Source: Lachnospiraceae bacterium (GTDB lineage: Bacteria; Bacillota; Clostridia; Lachnospirales; Lachnospiraceae). Taken from it: a stretch of DNA of 64,000 nt. Below the pieces are notes generated by a model, which was given only the letters and a program-made list of their open reading frames with translations, searched no databases and was not told the DNA's origin. Numbering within the stretch: the first letter of the stretch is position 1; each line of letters begins with the position of its first letter. The position numbers and the translations under genes are program-made. The DNA is taken from assembly GCA_017623295.1 (NCBI GenBank), contig JAGAPK010000070.1, forward strand, positions 37,772 to 101,771, in the 5' to 3' direction. Of the stretch, positions 42,624 through 50,791 are shown piece by piece.

Positions 42624-43577
42624 TTAAATATAATCTTTTATCGGGATGTTATACATCCTCAATGTATCTTCTATATCTGCCTCGTAGGTAGATTCATCAA
42701 TTATTTCAGAATCCCACTTTTCTTTTTGTGACTTGAAATGAGAAAGGAGGGTAATCATTTGGTTATTCGTAAAGCAGAAAAATACATATAGTTTGTCATC
42801 CTCCGCTTTGCAGGAGAAGGATAGACAACTCATACCGGCTTTTTGTATATCGGAAAAAGCACGTACAAATTCCATGTAGGTTTTAATTACGTCTTCTGAC
42901 GAGTTAAATAGCATATCCTGGTCGATTTGAATACGAATGTCGTCAGGAGAATTCGAATCATAAATGACAGAAATAGCAAGCCCTGTATTTGTTAATGCTA
43001 GAAAGTATTTATAAAATTCAGAGAATGTATTTACTGGATTATGATTGTCTGAAAGCAACTCATGATTTCTATCATGAAATTCTTGCAAAATCAGTTGAGA
43101 TTCTTTCATTTGCTCGCCAAAGTGGTAAGGGTAGCGTGCCTTCCAGATGATATAATCGCGTTTCTTTTTGGTAATGGTAGAACTGGAATCATTGATATCC
43201 GGTTGTAGTTCATTGCGCTTACGTATCCAGTCATTAATTCCGTTTATCAGCCAGTTGGTATCCAGCTTTTTATCATCCTGTGAGAAGGATAAAGTGTATG
43301 AATTATCAGCTTTATCGATTCGTAAACCATACTGTTCTTCAAGTTCAAAAAGTATGTGCATAATGCTGTTGGTGTTATCAAGGTCAGGTTCTGACAGTGC
43401 TAATGCATTGACACCAAGTGCATCGGCAATCTCAAATAGTTTGCCGTCCTTTGGAGTACGGACATTATTTTCATATTGTCTGATTCGATCTCCGGAGAGT
43501 CCTACCATTTTGCCAAGCTCTGCCTGTGTAAGTCCATTAAAAGTACGATATTTCTTTATTTTTTCACCAATTGTCAT
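42624..43577 (-). CDS. XRE-type regulator of the mobile element
   Basis: 317 residues. The first 60 are an XRE helix-turn-helix (IGEKIKKYRTFNGLTQAELG and SGDRIRQYENNVRTP); the remaining 250 are a helical/mixed domain that I do not recognise, with no peptidase motif. Position at the left end, divergent from the Xis-like gene and with repeats in between, suggests the repressor that keeps the element quiescent. The start at 43577 follows AAAGGAGG; the frame to 43601 has no ribosome site of its own. Its -35/-10 pair is visible upstream. Confidence 0.85.
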   Translation of the reverse strand: MTIGEKIKKYRTFNGLTQAELGKMVGLSGDRIRQYENNVRTPKDGKLFEIADALGVNALALSEPDLDNTNSIMHILFELEEQYGLRIDKADNSYTLSFSQDDKKLDTNWLINGINDWIRKRNELQPDINDSSSTITKKKRDYIIWKARYPYHFGEQMKESQLILQEFHDRNHELLSDNHNPVNTFSEFYKYFLALTNTGLAISVIYDSNSPDDIRIQIDQDMLFNSSEDVIKTYMEFVRAFSDIQKAGMSCLSFSCKAEDDKLYVFFCFTNNQMITLLSHFKSQKEKWDSEIIDESTYEADIEDTLRMYNIPIKDYI

Positions 43578-43602
43578 AGGGAAAACCTCCTTTGCAAACA
43601 TT

Positions 43603-43631
43603 ATTGTACCATATATTTATCAAAATGTGAA
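43603..43631 (-). promoter_or_regulatory. Promoter of the XRE regulator
   Basis: On the minus strand TTCACA (43631-43626), a 17-base spacer and TACAAT (43608-43603). Confidence 0.65.
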
Positions 43632-43663
43632 CAGTAATGTTTTTGAAATTGTGAAAAATAAGT

Positions 43664-43732
43664 ACAAAAATGTGCTTGACAGAAACAAAAAAGGTAGTAT
43701 AATAAAAAACAACCGTAACAAAAATGTACTTG
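43664..43732 (+). promoter_or_regulatory. Promoter of the Xis-like gene flanked by a 15-base direct repeat
   Basis: TTGACA (43676-43681), a 16-base spacer and TATAAT (43698-43703) form the promoter. ACAAAAATGTGCTTG (43664-43678) overlaps the -35 box and ACAAAAATGTACTTG (43718-43732) lies just after the start point. Two more AT-rich words related to it (AAAATGTGAAC, AAATTGTGAAA) lie nearer the XRE gene. These are likely operators for the divergent XRE regulator. Confidence 0.75.
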
Positions 43733-43783
43733 CGATGTGGTGTCGGGTGGTTTTATACATAAAAAGTGAAGGGAGGTAAGCGT

Positions 43784-43999
43784 ATGGACAAGAAAAGATT
43801 TGTAGATGCTGAGGAGATTTGCAATGACTGGGAAGTTAGTAAAGCGACAGCATATCGCATGATTCGTAACATGAATGAACAGTTGAGAAAAATGAATCCT
43901 AATTTGATTGTGATTGCAGGAAAAGTCAACCGGGAATTTTACGAAGAATGTTGCACCGTAACAAAATCGAGTAAGCTGACACCTACTCGATTACGTTAA
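43784..43999 (+). CDS. Small helix-turn-helix protein, probable excisionase/recombination directionality factor
   Basis: 71 residues with a MerR/Xis-like winged helix: FVDAEEICNDWEVSKATAYRMI followed by NLIVIAGKVNREFYEECC. Similar small proteins lie just before integrase genes in many Clostridia elements and act as, or are named, excisionases. ATG 43784 has GGGAGGTAAGC before it; an upstream ATG at 43766 would embed the ribosome site. The promoter is a good TTGACA/TATAAT pair under probable XRE control. The stop codon forms part of the first GTTAAC palindrome of the folded spacer that follows. Confidence 0.72.
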   Translation: MDKKRFVDAEEICNDWEVSKATAYRMIRNMNEQLRKMNPNLIVIAGKVNREFYEECCTVTKSSKLTPTRLR

Positions 44000-44170
44000 C
44001 ATTCACATCGCATGCAAAGCATGCTCAGTGATGTGCATTCGCCAAATGGATTTTCGTGCAAGCACAAATCCACTTGGCTCATTGTTAACACAAATAAGAG
44101 GCTCCTGAATGAACAGGAGCCACTGCGCACGATATTGGTATACCGAGCTCTAGACAAGTGTAGTATACCA
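43995..44170 (+). other. Highly folded spacer between the Xis-like and integrase genes
   Basis: At least five inverted repeats follow one another: GTTAAC (43995-44000 with 44084-44089) enclosing CACATC-GCATGC/GCATGC-GATGTG (44004-44035) and a long stem at 44041-44078 (GCCAA, TGGATTT and GTGC with a 2-base loop); then GGCTCCTG/CAGGAGCC (44100-44121) and TGGTATAC/GTATACCA (44136-44170). No T-run follows any of them, so ordinary termination is unlikely. It may be a folded RNA controlling integrase synthesis or a protein-DNA site for excision. Confidence 0.75.
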
Positions 44171-44206
44171 TATTCGGCGCTTTCTAACAATTGAAAGGAG
44201 AAAAAT

Positions 44207-45286
44207 ATGGCAGCACTAAAAGAAAAAGACAGAAAAGGATGGAGAGCCTATATCAGATATGTTGATTGGCAGGGAGTTAATCAAATTCATACTAAAAGAG
44301 GTTTTCGTACAAAGAAAGAAGCAATTGAATATGAAAGAGAATTTCTATTGATGAAAGCAAGGGATATCAATATGGGATTTGAGCAGTTTGTAAAGGTATA
44401 TCTGGCAGACGTAAAGCCCCAGATAAAATATAACACCTACCTTACGAAAGAACACAATATCAAAACGCATATTCTTCCTTATTTTGCCAATAAGACGCTT
44501 GCAAGTATTACAGCGACAGATATTATCCAATGGCAGAATGAAATGCTTTCTTCAAGAGATAAGAATGACAAGCCTTATGCACAGACATATCTTAGGACAG
44601 TTCAAAATCAGTTGAACGCGATTATGAACCATGCACATAGGTATTATGGATTGGTTGATAATCCTGTAACCAAGGTTAAGAAGATGGGAAAGGCAAAAGC
44701 AAAGGAGATGTTATTCTGGACAAAGGAAGAGTATTTGAAATTTGCAGATGTTATGAAAAGTAAGCCGATTTCATATTACGCGTTTGAGGTGTTGTATTGG
44801 ACTGGCATACGTGAAGGAGAATTACTTGCCCTTACAAGAGGCGATATTGATATCGAAAACAGAAAGCTGACAATTAACAAGTCGTTTCAAAAGCTTAAGG
44901 GAGAAGATTATGTGACGGATCCTAAAACAGAAAAGAGCAACCGAATTATTGACTTGCCTGAGTTTTTGTGTGATGAGTTGGAGGATTATTTTGGCATGAT
45001 TTATAAATGCAAAGAAGATACACGGTTATTCACATTTTCAAAGAGTTATCTTCATCATGAAATGGACAGAGGTAGCAAGGTAGCTGGTGTCAAACGTATT
45101 CGTGTTCACGATTTGCGTCACAGTCACGTGGCTCATCTCATCGAGCTTGGCTTTTCTCCGGTTGAGATAGCGGAACGAATGGGACATGAGGGGATATCGG
45201 TGACATACACGTATTCACATTTATACCCTTCCAAGCAGAAAACTATGGCGGATAAATTAAATCAGGATAGAAGGGAGGCTGAGTAA
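44207..45286 (+). CDS. Tyrosine recombinase (integrase)
   Basis: Phage-type integrase of 359 residues. The N-terminal arm-binding domain (RKGWRAYIRYVDWQG and RGFRTKKEAI) is followed by a core-binding domain and a catalytic domain with R202 (TGIREGELL), H301 and R304 (HDLRHSH), H327 (MGHEG) and nucleophile Y336 (TYSHLYP). All five catalytic positions are intact, so the enzyme should be active. AAAGGAG precedes ATG 44207. The gene is separated from the left end by the XRE and Xis-like genes, which is less usual than an integrase directly beside its attachment site. Confidence 0.95.
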   Translation: MAALKEKDRKGWRAYIRYVDWQGVNQIHTKRGFRTKKEAIEYEREFLLMKARDINMGFEQFVKVYLADVKPQIKYNTYLTKEHNIKTHILPYFANKTLASITATDIIQWQNEMLSSRDKNDKPYAQTYLRTVQNQLNAIMNHAHRYYGLVDNPVTKVKKMGKAKAKEMLFWTKEEYLKFADVMKSKPISYYAFEVLYWTGIREGELLALTRGDIDIENRKLTINKSFQKLKGEDYVTDPKTEKSNRIIDLPEFLCDELEDYFGMIYKCKEDTRLFTFSKSYLHHEMDRGSKVAGVKRIRVHDLRHSHVAHLIELGFSPVEIAERMGHEGISVTYTYSHLYPSKQKTMADKLNQDRREAE

Positions 45287-45287
45287 T

Positions 45288-45689
45288 ATGGCAAAAATAT
45301 ACAGACGAAGTACCTTGGTTTCCGGTACGAAGAAAAAGCAGCAGAAACAAAAAAGGGTTCGCAATATAATTATGAATTTTAGGGTTACGCTGGAAGAAAA
45401 AGATATTATAGAACGAAGAATTCGGTTGTCCGGTTTGGCAAAGGGTGATTTCTTTATACAGTCTTGTAAAAATCAGAAAATTATTACAACCGGCAACATT
45501 AAGACATTCGATGCTATCCGTGAATCAATGAAACGGATTGATGAGCATTTGTTGTGTGTTCATTCAGTAGAGGAGTTGGATGAAGCAGTTCTTGTAGAAC
45601 TTAGAACGATATTGGAAATGTTGGATAGTGTATATGGCGAGAATCTGATAGATGCCGGAGCAGATGAGGAAGGTGATACTGGTGAGTGA
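45288..45689 (+). CDS. Small MobC-like/ribbon-helix-helix protein
   Basis: 133 residues with a strongly basic N-terminus (KKKQQKQKRVRN) and a ribbon-helix-helix-like segment (MNFRVTLEEKDIIERRIRLSGLAKGDFF), as in plasmid mobilisation accessory proteins of the MobC type; the C-terminus is acidic. It lies directly after the integrase and overlaps TnpV by 8 bases. A second MobC-like protein sits next to the relaxase, so the role here could instead be regulation or excision. Family assignment is tentative. Confidence 0.6.
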   Translation: MAKIYRRSTLVSGTKKKQQKQKRVRNIIMNFRVTLEEKDIIERRIRLSGLAKGDFFIQSCKNQKIITTGNIKTFDAIRESMKRIDEHLLCVHSVEELDEAVLVELRTILEMLDSVYGENLIDAGADEEGDTGE

Positions 45690-46056
45690 ATCAATTGTAG
45701 AGTTACTTGGAATTGAATATAAGGAAAGAGATGACGGATTATTATATCCAGTTCTTGGTTTGCAGGAAGAAAAGCAAATTGATGTGGGAAAGTATGGATA
45801 TATCTGGATTCAGTATATGCTGGAAAATCATAATGCCGAGTATCGAAAACTTGTAAGGGAAGGAAAGGTAAATTTGACCGCGGCTAAGATTAATGAAGAA
45901 GCATATGAAATGCTTGATGTAATCGTAGAAAAGTATCTTGAGAATCACAAACCAAAGAATCCTCATTCAACAATGGAGATGTGGAAACTAAGACAACAGG
46001 TGCAGATGCAGGCAGAAGAAATTGTCCTTGCATCTGTCATTTATAACAGATATTAG
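45682..46056 (+). CDS. TnpV family transposon-encoded protein
   Basis: 124 residues of the TnpV family: YGYIWIQYMLENHNAEYRKL, then EEAYEMLDVIVEKYLENHKPKNPHSTMEMWKLRQQ, a very conserved ending. TnpV proteins are found in Tn and integrative elements of Firmicutes; the function is unknown. The start is the GTG at 45682, which overlaps the previous gene by 8 bases and follows AGGAAGGTGA; the in-frame ORF reaches further upstream, but only across the neighbour gene. Confidence 0.88.
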   Translation: MSESIVELLGIEYKERDDGLLYPVLGLQEEKQIDVGKYGYIWIQYMLENHNAEYRKLVREGKVNLTAAKINEEAYEMLDVIVEKYLENHKPKNPHSTMEMWKLRQQVQMQAEEIVLASVIYNRY

Positions 46057-46070
46057 GGAGGAAATAGCTT

Positions 46071-46781
46071 ATGTATATTAGAGAAAAAGGAATATTAATC
46101 GTAGCAATTGACCATGGATTTTGTACCATTAAAACACCACATGAGGTGTTTGACAATGGTGTGACGAAGCTGGATACCATGCCAGCATTTAAGGAAAATA
46201 CAATTAAATATGATAATAACTACTATAAGATTGGAGAGGGAAGGCTTTCTATGAAGGATACGAAAACCTCGGATGATGATTACTTTATCTTGACGCTGGC
46301 GGCAATTGCAAAAGAAATGGAACGGGAAGGAATCACGTATGCAAACAAGATTGTAATTGCGGCGGGGCTTCCCTTTGGAAGATATGGTGCTGAGAAAAAA
46401 GATTTTGCTAATTACTTGAGAAGAGGATTTGTGCTTTTTCATTACAACGACAAATCTTATAGTGGAAAAATTAGCGATGTAAAGCTGTTTCCACAGTGCT
46501 ATGCAGCAGTGGTGAACAGACTGGCAAATATGTCGCCGGAACAGTTGATAGTAGACATTGGCTCCAAGACAATTGATGTGGTTCATACCAAAAATCATAA
46601 GCCGGTGGAAACGGAATGCTTTTCGATTCCGGAGGCTCTTATTGCAGCAACAAGACAGGTGGAAAATGCCATTTATAACCGGATGAATAAGCATATCACA
46701 GAGGAACAGATTCAAAAGGTAATGATGGCGAAAAATGTGATTTGCCGGAGAAGTATATTGAAGTCTGCCGACAACAATTGA
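46071..46781 (+). pseudogene. ParM/StbA actin-like segregation ATPase, N-terminal part (frameshifted)
   Basis: Start of an actin-like plasmid segregation ATPase: IVAIDHGF (phosphate-1 loop), VIAAGLPFG and LIVDIGSKTIDVV (phosphate-2) are visible. The frame leaves the family near 46728 (QIQKVMMAK, then a non-homologous tail to 46781). The rest of the protein continues in the -1 frame from 46727 and is listed next. Together the two parts make about 304 residues, the length of an intact ParM-like protein. AGGGAGG precedes ATG 46071. A single missing base is the simplest cause. Confidence 0.8.
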
Positions 46782-46984
46782 TTGCATTTGCAAAGAAAGT
46801 GGAAGGACAGTTAAAAGAAAATGGCTATGATCCGGAGATTACACCAATCGTGTATTGTGGTGGTGGAGCCTGTGTGATGAAGGCTTTTGGAAGTATCAAA
46901 GGCTCTCATATCTGCTATATGGAAAATGTGAAAGCCAATGCAATCGGATATGAGTTCATTACTGAAAAGATGCTTCGAGGATAA
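46727..46984 (+). pseudogene. ParM/StbA, C-terminal part after the frameshift
   Basis: In this frame GEKCDLPEKYIEVCRQQLIAF continues the family directly from where the previous part leaves it, with the adenosine motif VYCGGGACVMK following. No ribosome site precedes a start here (TTG 46742 is the first candidate). If the shift is real, the cell makes a truncated N-terminal protein, which probably cannot polymerise. The stop lies just before the ParR-like gene, whose ribosome site GAGGATAA overlaps this end. Confidence 0.8.
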
Positions 46985-46988
46985 AGTC

Positions 46989-47441
46989 ATGGCAGGGAAA
47001 GATAACTACAAGATTGTGAATTTCAGGCTGAATCTGGAAAAGAAAGAAGAAAAGGAATTGTATGATTTTCTTCAAAGCATCGACGATGGAAATCTGAAAA
47101 ACTGCTATGGGAGTAAGAGTGGTTTCATCAAGGAAATATTGATTGCTCATATGCATGGTGGCGTTAATCGTGGGAGTGAGATTACTGGAGGTGCCGGTGG
47201 TTTCAGTGTTGCCGGTGTTGTTACTGCATTTACGGAGGATGCAAGAGCAGAGCTAAATAGTGTTGTAAAAGGTGCTTTGCTGGAATGCTTGGATACACTG
47301 GAAGTGTTCGTTGGAGCTGTCGCTTCTACTGACAAAGGAAATGCGACTATAATGGAACCGGATAAAGCATCTTCTATACCACAGCAGACGGATGATATTC
47401 CGGACGATGCAATGGATTATCTGAAAGAATTATATGGGTAA
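46989..47441 (+). CDS. ParR-like centromere-binding protein
   Basis: 150 residues. The start KDNYKIVNFRLNLEKKEEKELYDFL and GSKSGFIKEIL has the pattern of ParR/StbB ribbon-helix-helix adaptors that bind a centromere and the end of the ParM filament. The middle is Gly/Ala-rich (GGAGGFSVAGVV) and the C-terminus acidic (DDIPDDAMDYLKELYG), the latter fitting a ParM-binding tail. ATG 46989 has GAGG before it; the longer frame overlaps parM. Adjacent inverted repeats at 47458-47499 may be its binding site. Confidence 0.7.
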   Translation: MAGKDNYKIVNFRLNLEKKEEKELYDFLQSIDDGNLKNCYGSKSGFIKEILIAHMHGGVNRGSEITGGAGGFSVAGVVTAFTEDARAELNSVVKGALLECLDTLEVFVGAVASTDKGNATIMEPDKASSIPQQTDDIPDDAMDYLKELYG

Positions 47442-47457
47442 CAGTATAAACGGAGTC

Positions 47458-47620
47458 ATGTAGTACAAATGTTTTACAAAGAAAAATTTTGTACTACATC
47501 GGCTCTGATATTAAAGCTATTTTATATGGGTGCAGGGACTCCTGCCAAGACGAAAAATGGTAAGCGGATATACCGCTTATATATTTTTCGGGAAAAGGTC
47601 TGACCTTTTCCGCATCTTGC
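47458..47620 (+). other. oriT-like region with inverted repeats (in the 456-base gap 47442-47897)
   Basis: The gap between ParR and MobC has no gene but carries ATGTAGTACAAA/TTTGTACTACAT (47458-47469, 47488-47499), GCAGG/CCTGC (47532-47545), TAAGCGG/CCGCTTA (47561-47579) and a perfect GGAAAAGGTC/GACCTTTTCC with a 1-base loop (47591-47611). CATCTTGC (47613-47620), just 1 base after the last repeat, is one mismatch from the IncP-type nick core YATCCTGY. It lies upstream of MobC and a MOBP relaxase, the usual place for an origin of transfer. The rest of the gap, 47621-47897, shows no clear structure. Confidence 0.7.
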
Positions 47621-47897
47621 AAGAACTGTACCAACCGCGAAGAAAAAAATTAGGGGATAAAAATTGCTTCTCCAGAGTGGTTCGGTGAGATTTTTGGATG
47701 ACAAAATGAGGAAGTTGCGTTTGTGTAATACAACTATGGTGCAGACGAAAGTGATTTGTAAAAATGAAATGAAGATAGTGTCAAGTAAACTATGAAAAAA
47801 GCAGAGCAAAGAAAAAAGGGCTCAAACGAGAAATGAAGGTAGAGGTAAAAAGTATGTGGAAACAGATGAGTTACAGATGTAAGAGGAGCGTGATGAT

Positions 47898-48254
47898 GTG
47901 GCAGGAAGAAAGTATAAATCAGATATAAAGAACCGGAAAGTATCTGTCAAGTTGTCGGAGAAGGATTATGAAAAACTTTGTACGGATGCTAGGAATGTAG
48001 GCTTGAATATCAGTGAATATATGCGTGAACTGATAAGTAGTGGTGGGAAAGTAGACACTACTTATGCGGATGACAGAGCAAAACTGATAAGACAGGTGGT
48101 GGGTATTGCGACAAATGTCAATCAATTGGCGAAAAGGGCAAATGCAAATGAAAGGGTATACTATTCGGATATATTGAATATGCAGGATTATCTAAAGGAA
48201 GTTCAATATTCCATGAGCGAGGTACTGAAGGTATGGCAATTACAAAAATCCTGA
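47898..48254 (+). CDS. MobC relaxosome accessory protein
   Basis: 118 residues. A ribbon-helix-helix N-terminus (RKVSVKLSEKDYEKLCTDARNVGLNISEYMRELI) is followed by the MobC family's QVVGIATNVNQLAKRAN segment. Such proteins bind oriT and help the relaxase open the DNA. Translation begins at GTG 47898 after AGAGGAGCG. It overlaps the relaxase gene by 22 bases, a typical mobC-mobA arrangement, and lies directly after the oriT-like block. Confidence 0.9.
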   Translation: MAGRKYKSDIKNRKVSVKLSEKDYEKLCTDARNVGLNISEYMRELISSGGKVDTTYADDRAKLIRQVVGIATNVNQLAKRANANERVYYSDILNMQDYLKEVQYSMSEVLKVWQLQKS

Positions 48255-50317
48255 ATATACAGGCAGCGGATGACAGAAATCCTGCAACGCATCTAAAAAA
48301 TGCAATGGAATATATTCAAAATCCAGATAAAACCGAGGAATGTGTACTGGTGGGCAGTATTAACTGCTTGCCGGATACAGCATTTGAACAAATGATGGAA
48401 ACGAAAGAATTGTACCACAAAACAGGTAAAAGACAGGGGTATCATGTCATAATTTCATTTTCACCAGAGGAAGTGGTCACACCGGAACAGGCGTTATATG
48501 TGGTGGAGCATTTTGCAAAGGATGTATTGGGGGATGATTACGAAGCAGTATATACAGTGCATACGGATAAAGAGCATATGCATGCACATCTCATTTGGAA
48601 CAGTGTCAGCCTTGTTACCGGTAAGAAATATAATTCCCCAAAGGGTAACTGGAAGAATAAGCTTCAGCCGGTTACCAATAAATATTGCAAGGAATTGGGG
48701 CTAGAAATCTGTCCGGCGGAGTACAGTAAAAATCCTGTGAATATGACAAGGGATGAATGGCAGAAGGAACAGGATTTTAAGGAGTTTATATTTCGGGATG
48801 CTCAGTTTTGCGCGTTCAGTGCAGGAAGTGTGGAGCATTTTGAATTTCTGATGAGGAAGCTTGGATATGAATTTCAGCCAGGAAAATATCTGAGAGTAAG
48901 AATCCCGGGAAGAAAAATCTATCACAGGCTGGATAAAATGCACGAGATGTTTGAAGAAGGAAAACTGGACTGCTGGGTGGATATGCCATATATGGCAAAA
49001 CCATACTTTTATTCCAATAATCCTGAAAAAATATATCGTGCCGACATGAGTGAGTATCAGAAAAATTTCTATGCGAAGATATATCGGATGCGAGTTATCG
49101 AGCATAAGAGATTCGATTACAAATCAGCATATTATGCAGAGGAATTAAGAAAGCTCTACAAGGTGCATGACGAATATCTGTTACTTGTAAAGAATGATAT
49201 TCGGGATTTGCATGGTTTGATTCAGTTTATGGACAGTAAGGAAAGCGAGATAAAATCCATTGATGAAAGACAGCACAAGATATATAAGGAAAATCAGCGG
49301 AGAAAACGTAAGATTGTTACTACTGAGGAGATGCGTAAATATCAGAGTTGGCATTTATCAGTAGAGAAGGAACTAGCCAAACTAAAAGAGGAAAAGAAAA
49401 AGGCGAAGTATGATTACAAGCTGGCAGGAAATGTGTTGCGAGAGAATGTCTACACAGCACTATTGGTGGATGTGGAGAGGGAAGCCGTAAAGGATGTAAA
49501 TGAGGTGGTTATGCCGGAATTTGCTGGTGTGCGTGGTAATAAGGATAATTCTGTTGACAAGGAAGAAGTAGCAAAGGTTGCAGATGAAGTGGTTCCTGTA
49601 GAAGATACTGTGCAAAAGGATGAGAATGTGGAAGAGGTTGTTTCGGTAGATACGATTTCAGAAGGAATTACATCGGAAGAAGTTATATCAAAAGAAATCT
49701 TGTCGGATACGAGAGTTTCCGATGATGGTATGTCAAATGAGAGAAAGCCTGAAAATGCTATGGAGAATGTTGTAATTAGTGGTGAGGTGCCGGTTCGTAA
49801 TGATGTGGTCGGAGAAATAATAGAAGAGAAGTCTTATGATTTTCCTAAGAGATATACTGACTATTTGATGCTTGCATTAGAGAAGCGAGTGGAGTTGCAC
49901 GGACTTTTGAATGAAAGCATTGGTACCACAGTTTTTGATGTTGTTAGGCAGAGTTTTGACAAGGCTGGTTATCGCGTTGGTTATAATGATATATATAACG
50001 AAGCAACTGCGATTGAAAACTATATTTCCGGAGTAAAGCGTGCTGGCAGGGTGGAAAGGATAGCAAACCAATTCAAAGAATGTGGTTCATATGAAAATAT
50101 TCCGTCTGGTGTAAAAGCAGAAGTGTTTGGCTTTGAAATTGATGATTCAAGTGGCAATCTGAAGCTGTATATGAATGTTGTGAAAGCACTGGGATTACAA
50201 ATGAAGAAGGAGGAGATGTTTGAAGACTATCAGAAGGTGTATGAGGAGACGATTAAGAGACAGGACAGTTATGATGTGCAGAAGGATAAGATGTGGGAGC
50301 ACAGCAGGGCGAGATGA
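48233..50317 (+). CDS. MOBP-type relaxase (MobA)
   Basis: Relaxase of 694 residues that nicks oriT and leads the strand to the recipient. Y27 (NAMEYIQNPDKT) is the expected nicking tyrosine; the metal-binding histidine motif is TVHTDKEHMHAHLIWN (H110, H115, H117). Residues about 1-250 form the relaxase; the middle (about 290-420) is a basic coiled coil, and about 430-530 is an acidic, low-complexity stretch with many EE/VV and SEE words. The C-terminus is helical and unassigned. Start ATG 48233 overlaps mobC. Confidence 0.93.
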   Translation: MAITKILNIQAADDRNPATHLKNAMEYIQNPDKTEECVLVGSINCLPDTAFEQMMETKELYHKTGKRQGYHVIISFSPEEVVTPEQALYVVEHFAKDVLGDDYEAVYTVHTDKEHMHAHLIWNSVSLVTGKKYNSPKGNWKNKLQPVTNKYCKELGLEICPAEYSKNPVNMTRDEWQKEQDFKEFIFRDAQFCAFSAGSVEHFEFLMRKLGYEFQPGKYLRVRIPGRKIYHRLDKMHEMFEEGKLDCWVDMPYMAKPYFYSNNPEKIYRADMSEYQKNFYAKIYRMRVIEHKRFDYKSAYYAEELRKLYKVHDEYLLLVKNDIRDLHGLIQFMDSKESEIKSIDERQHKIYKENQRRKRKIVTTEEMRKYQSWHLSVEKELAKLKEEKKKAKYDYKLAGNVLRENVYTALLVDVEREAVKDVNEVVMPEFAGVRGNKDNSVDKEEVAKVADEVVPVEDTVQKDENVEEVVSVDTISEGITSEEVISKEILSDTRVSDDGMSNERKPENAMENVVISGEVPVRNDVVGEIIEEKSYDFPKRYTDYLMLALEKRVELHGLLNESIGTTVFDVVRQSFDKAGYRVGYNDIYNEATAIENYISGVKRAGRVERIANQFKECGSYENIPSGVKAEVFGFEIDDSSGNLKLYMNVVKALGLQMKKEEMFEDYQKVYEETIKRQDSYDVQKDKMWEHSRAR

Positions 50318-50393
50318 GCCCTGCTGGTGATGAAAAAATAATGTTTGTGGTCGGTGTTTACGTTTACGGTGAGTCTTGAGATTTTTTAATAGC

Positions 50394-50411
50394 CTCGCAT
50401 GAATTTGCGAG
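50394..50411 (+). other. Small hairpin after the relaxase gene
   Basis: CTCGCA (50394-50399) pairs with TGCGAG (50406-50411). No T-run follows, so termination is doubtful; it marks the border between the mobility genes and the defence cargo. Confidence 0.45.
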
Positions 50412-50417
50412 AAACTG

Positions 50418-50446
50418 TTGAGTATGTGATAGTTATGTGATACAAT
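50418..50446 (+). promoter_or_regulatory. Promoter of the XRE / helicase / type III R-M operon with operator-like repeat
   Basis: TTGAGT (50418-50423), a 17-base spacer and TACAAT (50441-50446). Within the spacer TATGTGATA occurs twice (50423-50431 and 50434-50442) with an 11-base step, one helical turn, as expected for a dimeric repressor such as the XRE protein encoded directly downstream. Confidence 0.75.
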
Positions 50447-50482
50447 ATAAGTTGATAATTTGAGCTTTATGGAGGAGCGATT

Positions 50483-50695
50483 ATGGCGGTATCATATAAA
50501 CGATTGTGGATAAAATTAGCCGAAAAAGAAATGAGTAGGGCAGAATTGAGAAAAAAAGCTGAAATAGCCCCCAATACTATGACAAAACTTGCTAAAAATG
50601 AATATGTTGCTATGCCAATTCTCGATAAGATATGTAAAGTTTTAGAAACAGATTATGGTGATATTATGGAGTATATACCGGAAAGCAATTGTTAA
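50483..50695 (+). CDS. Small XRE (Cro/CI) regulator, probable controller of the defence operon
   Basis: 70 residues comprising just a helix-turn-helix of the Cro/CI type found next to R-M and toxin genes: MSRAELRKKAEIAPNTMTKLAKNEYVAMPILDKICKVLETD. Such single-domain XRE proteins commonly act as controller (C) proteins of restriction-modification systems. TGGAGGAGCG precedes ATG 50483. It is the first gene after a promoter with paired repeats, and the helicase gene begins 97 bases after its stop without a terminator between. Confidence 0.85.
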   Translation: MAVSYKRLWIKLAEKEMSRAELRKKAEIAPNTMTKLAKNEYVAMPILDKICKVLETDYGDIMEYIPESNC

Positions 50696-50791
50696 TAGCA
50701 AGACAAATGTACCAATTATGGGACAGCATTTATGATAAGATGTTTTATGGGGAATCTTAATATGATTCAATATTGGAGGAGGAATACTTAT

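Noticed and set aside
43995-44170. Retron-type msr/msd or CRISPR array
   Set aside because: The folded spacer has no reverse transcriptase nearby, and no regularly spaced direct repeats of CRISPR length occur here or elsewhere in the window.
46719-46745. Programmed -1 frameshift in parM
   Set aside because: The bases GCG AAA AAT do not form a good X XXY YYZ slip site, and no downstream stem was evident; a one-base deletion is simpler.
46095-46793. Long minus-strand ORF (232 codons) opposite parM
   Set aside because: It lacks a ribosome site, has no recognisable domain and is an antisense shadow of the actin-like ATPase, whose motifs are clear.
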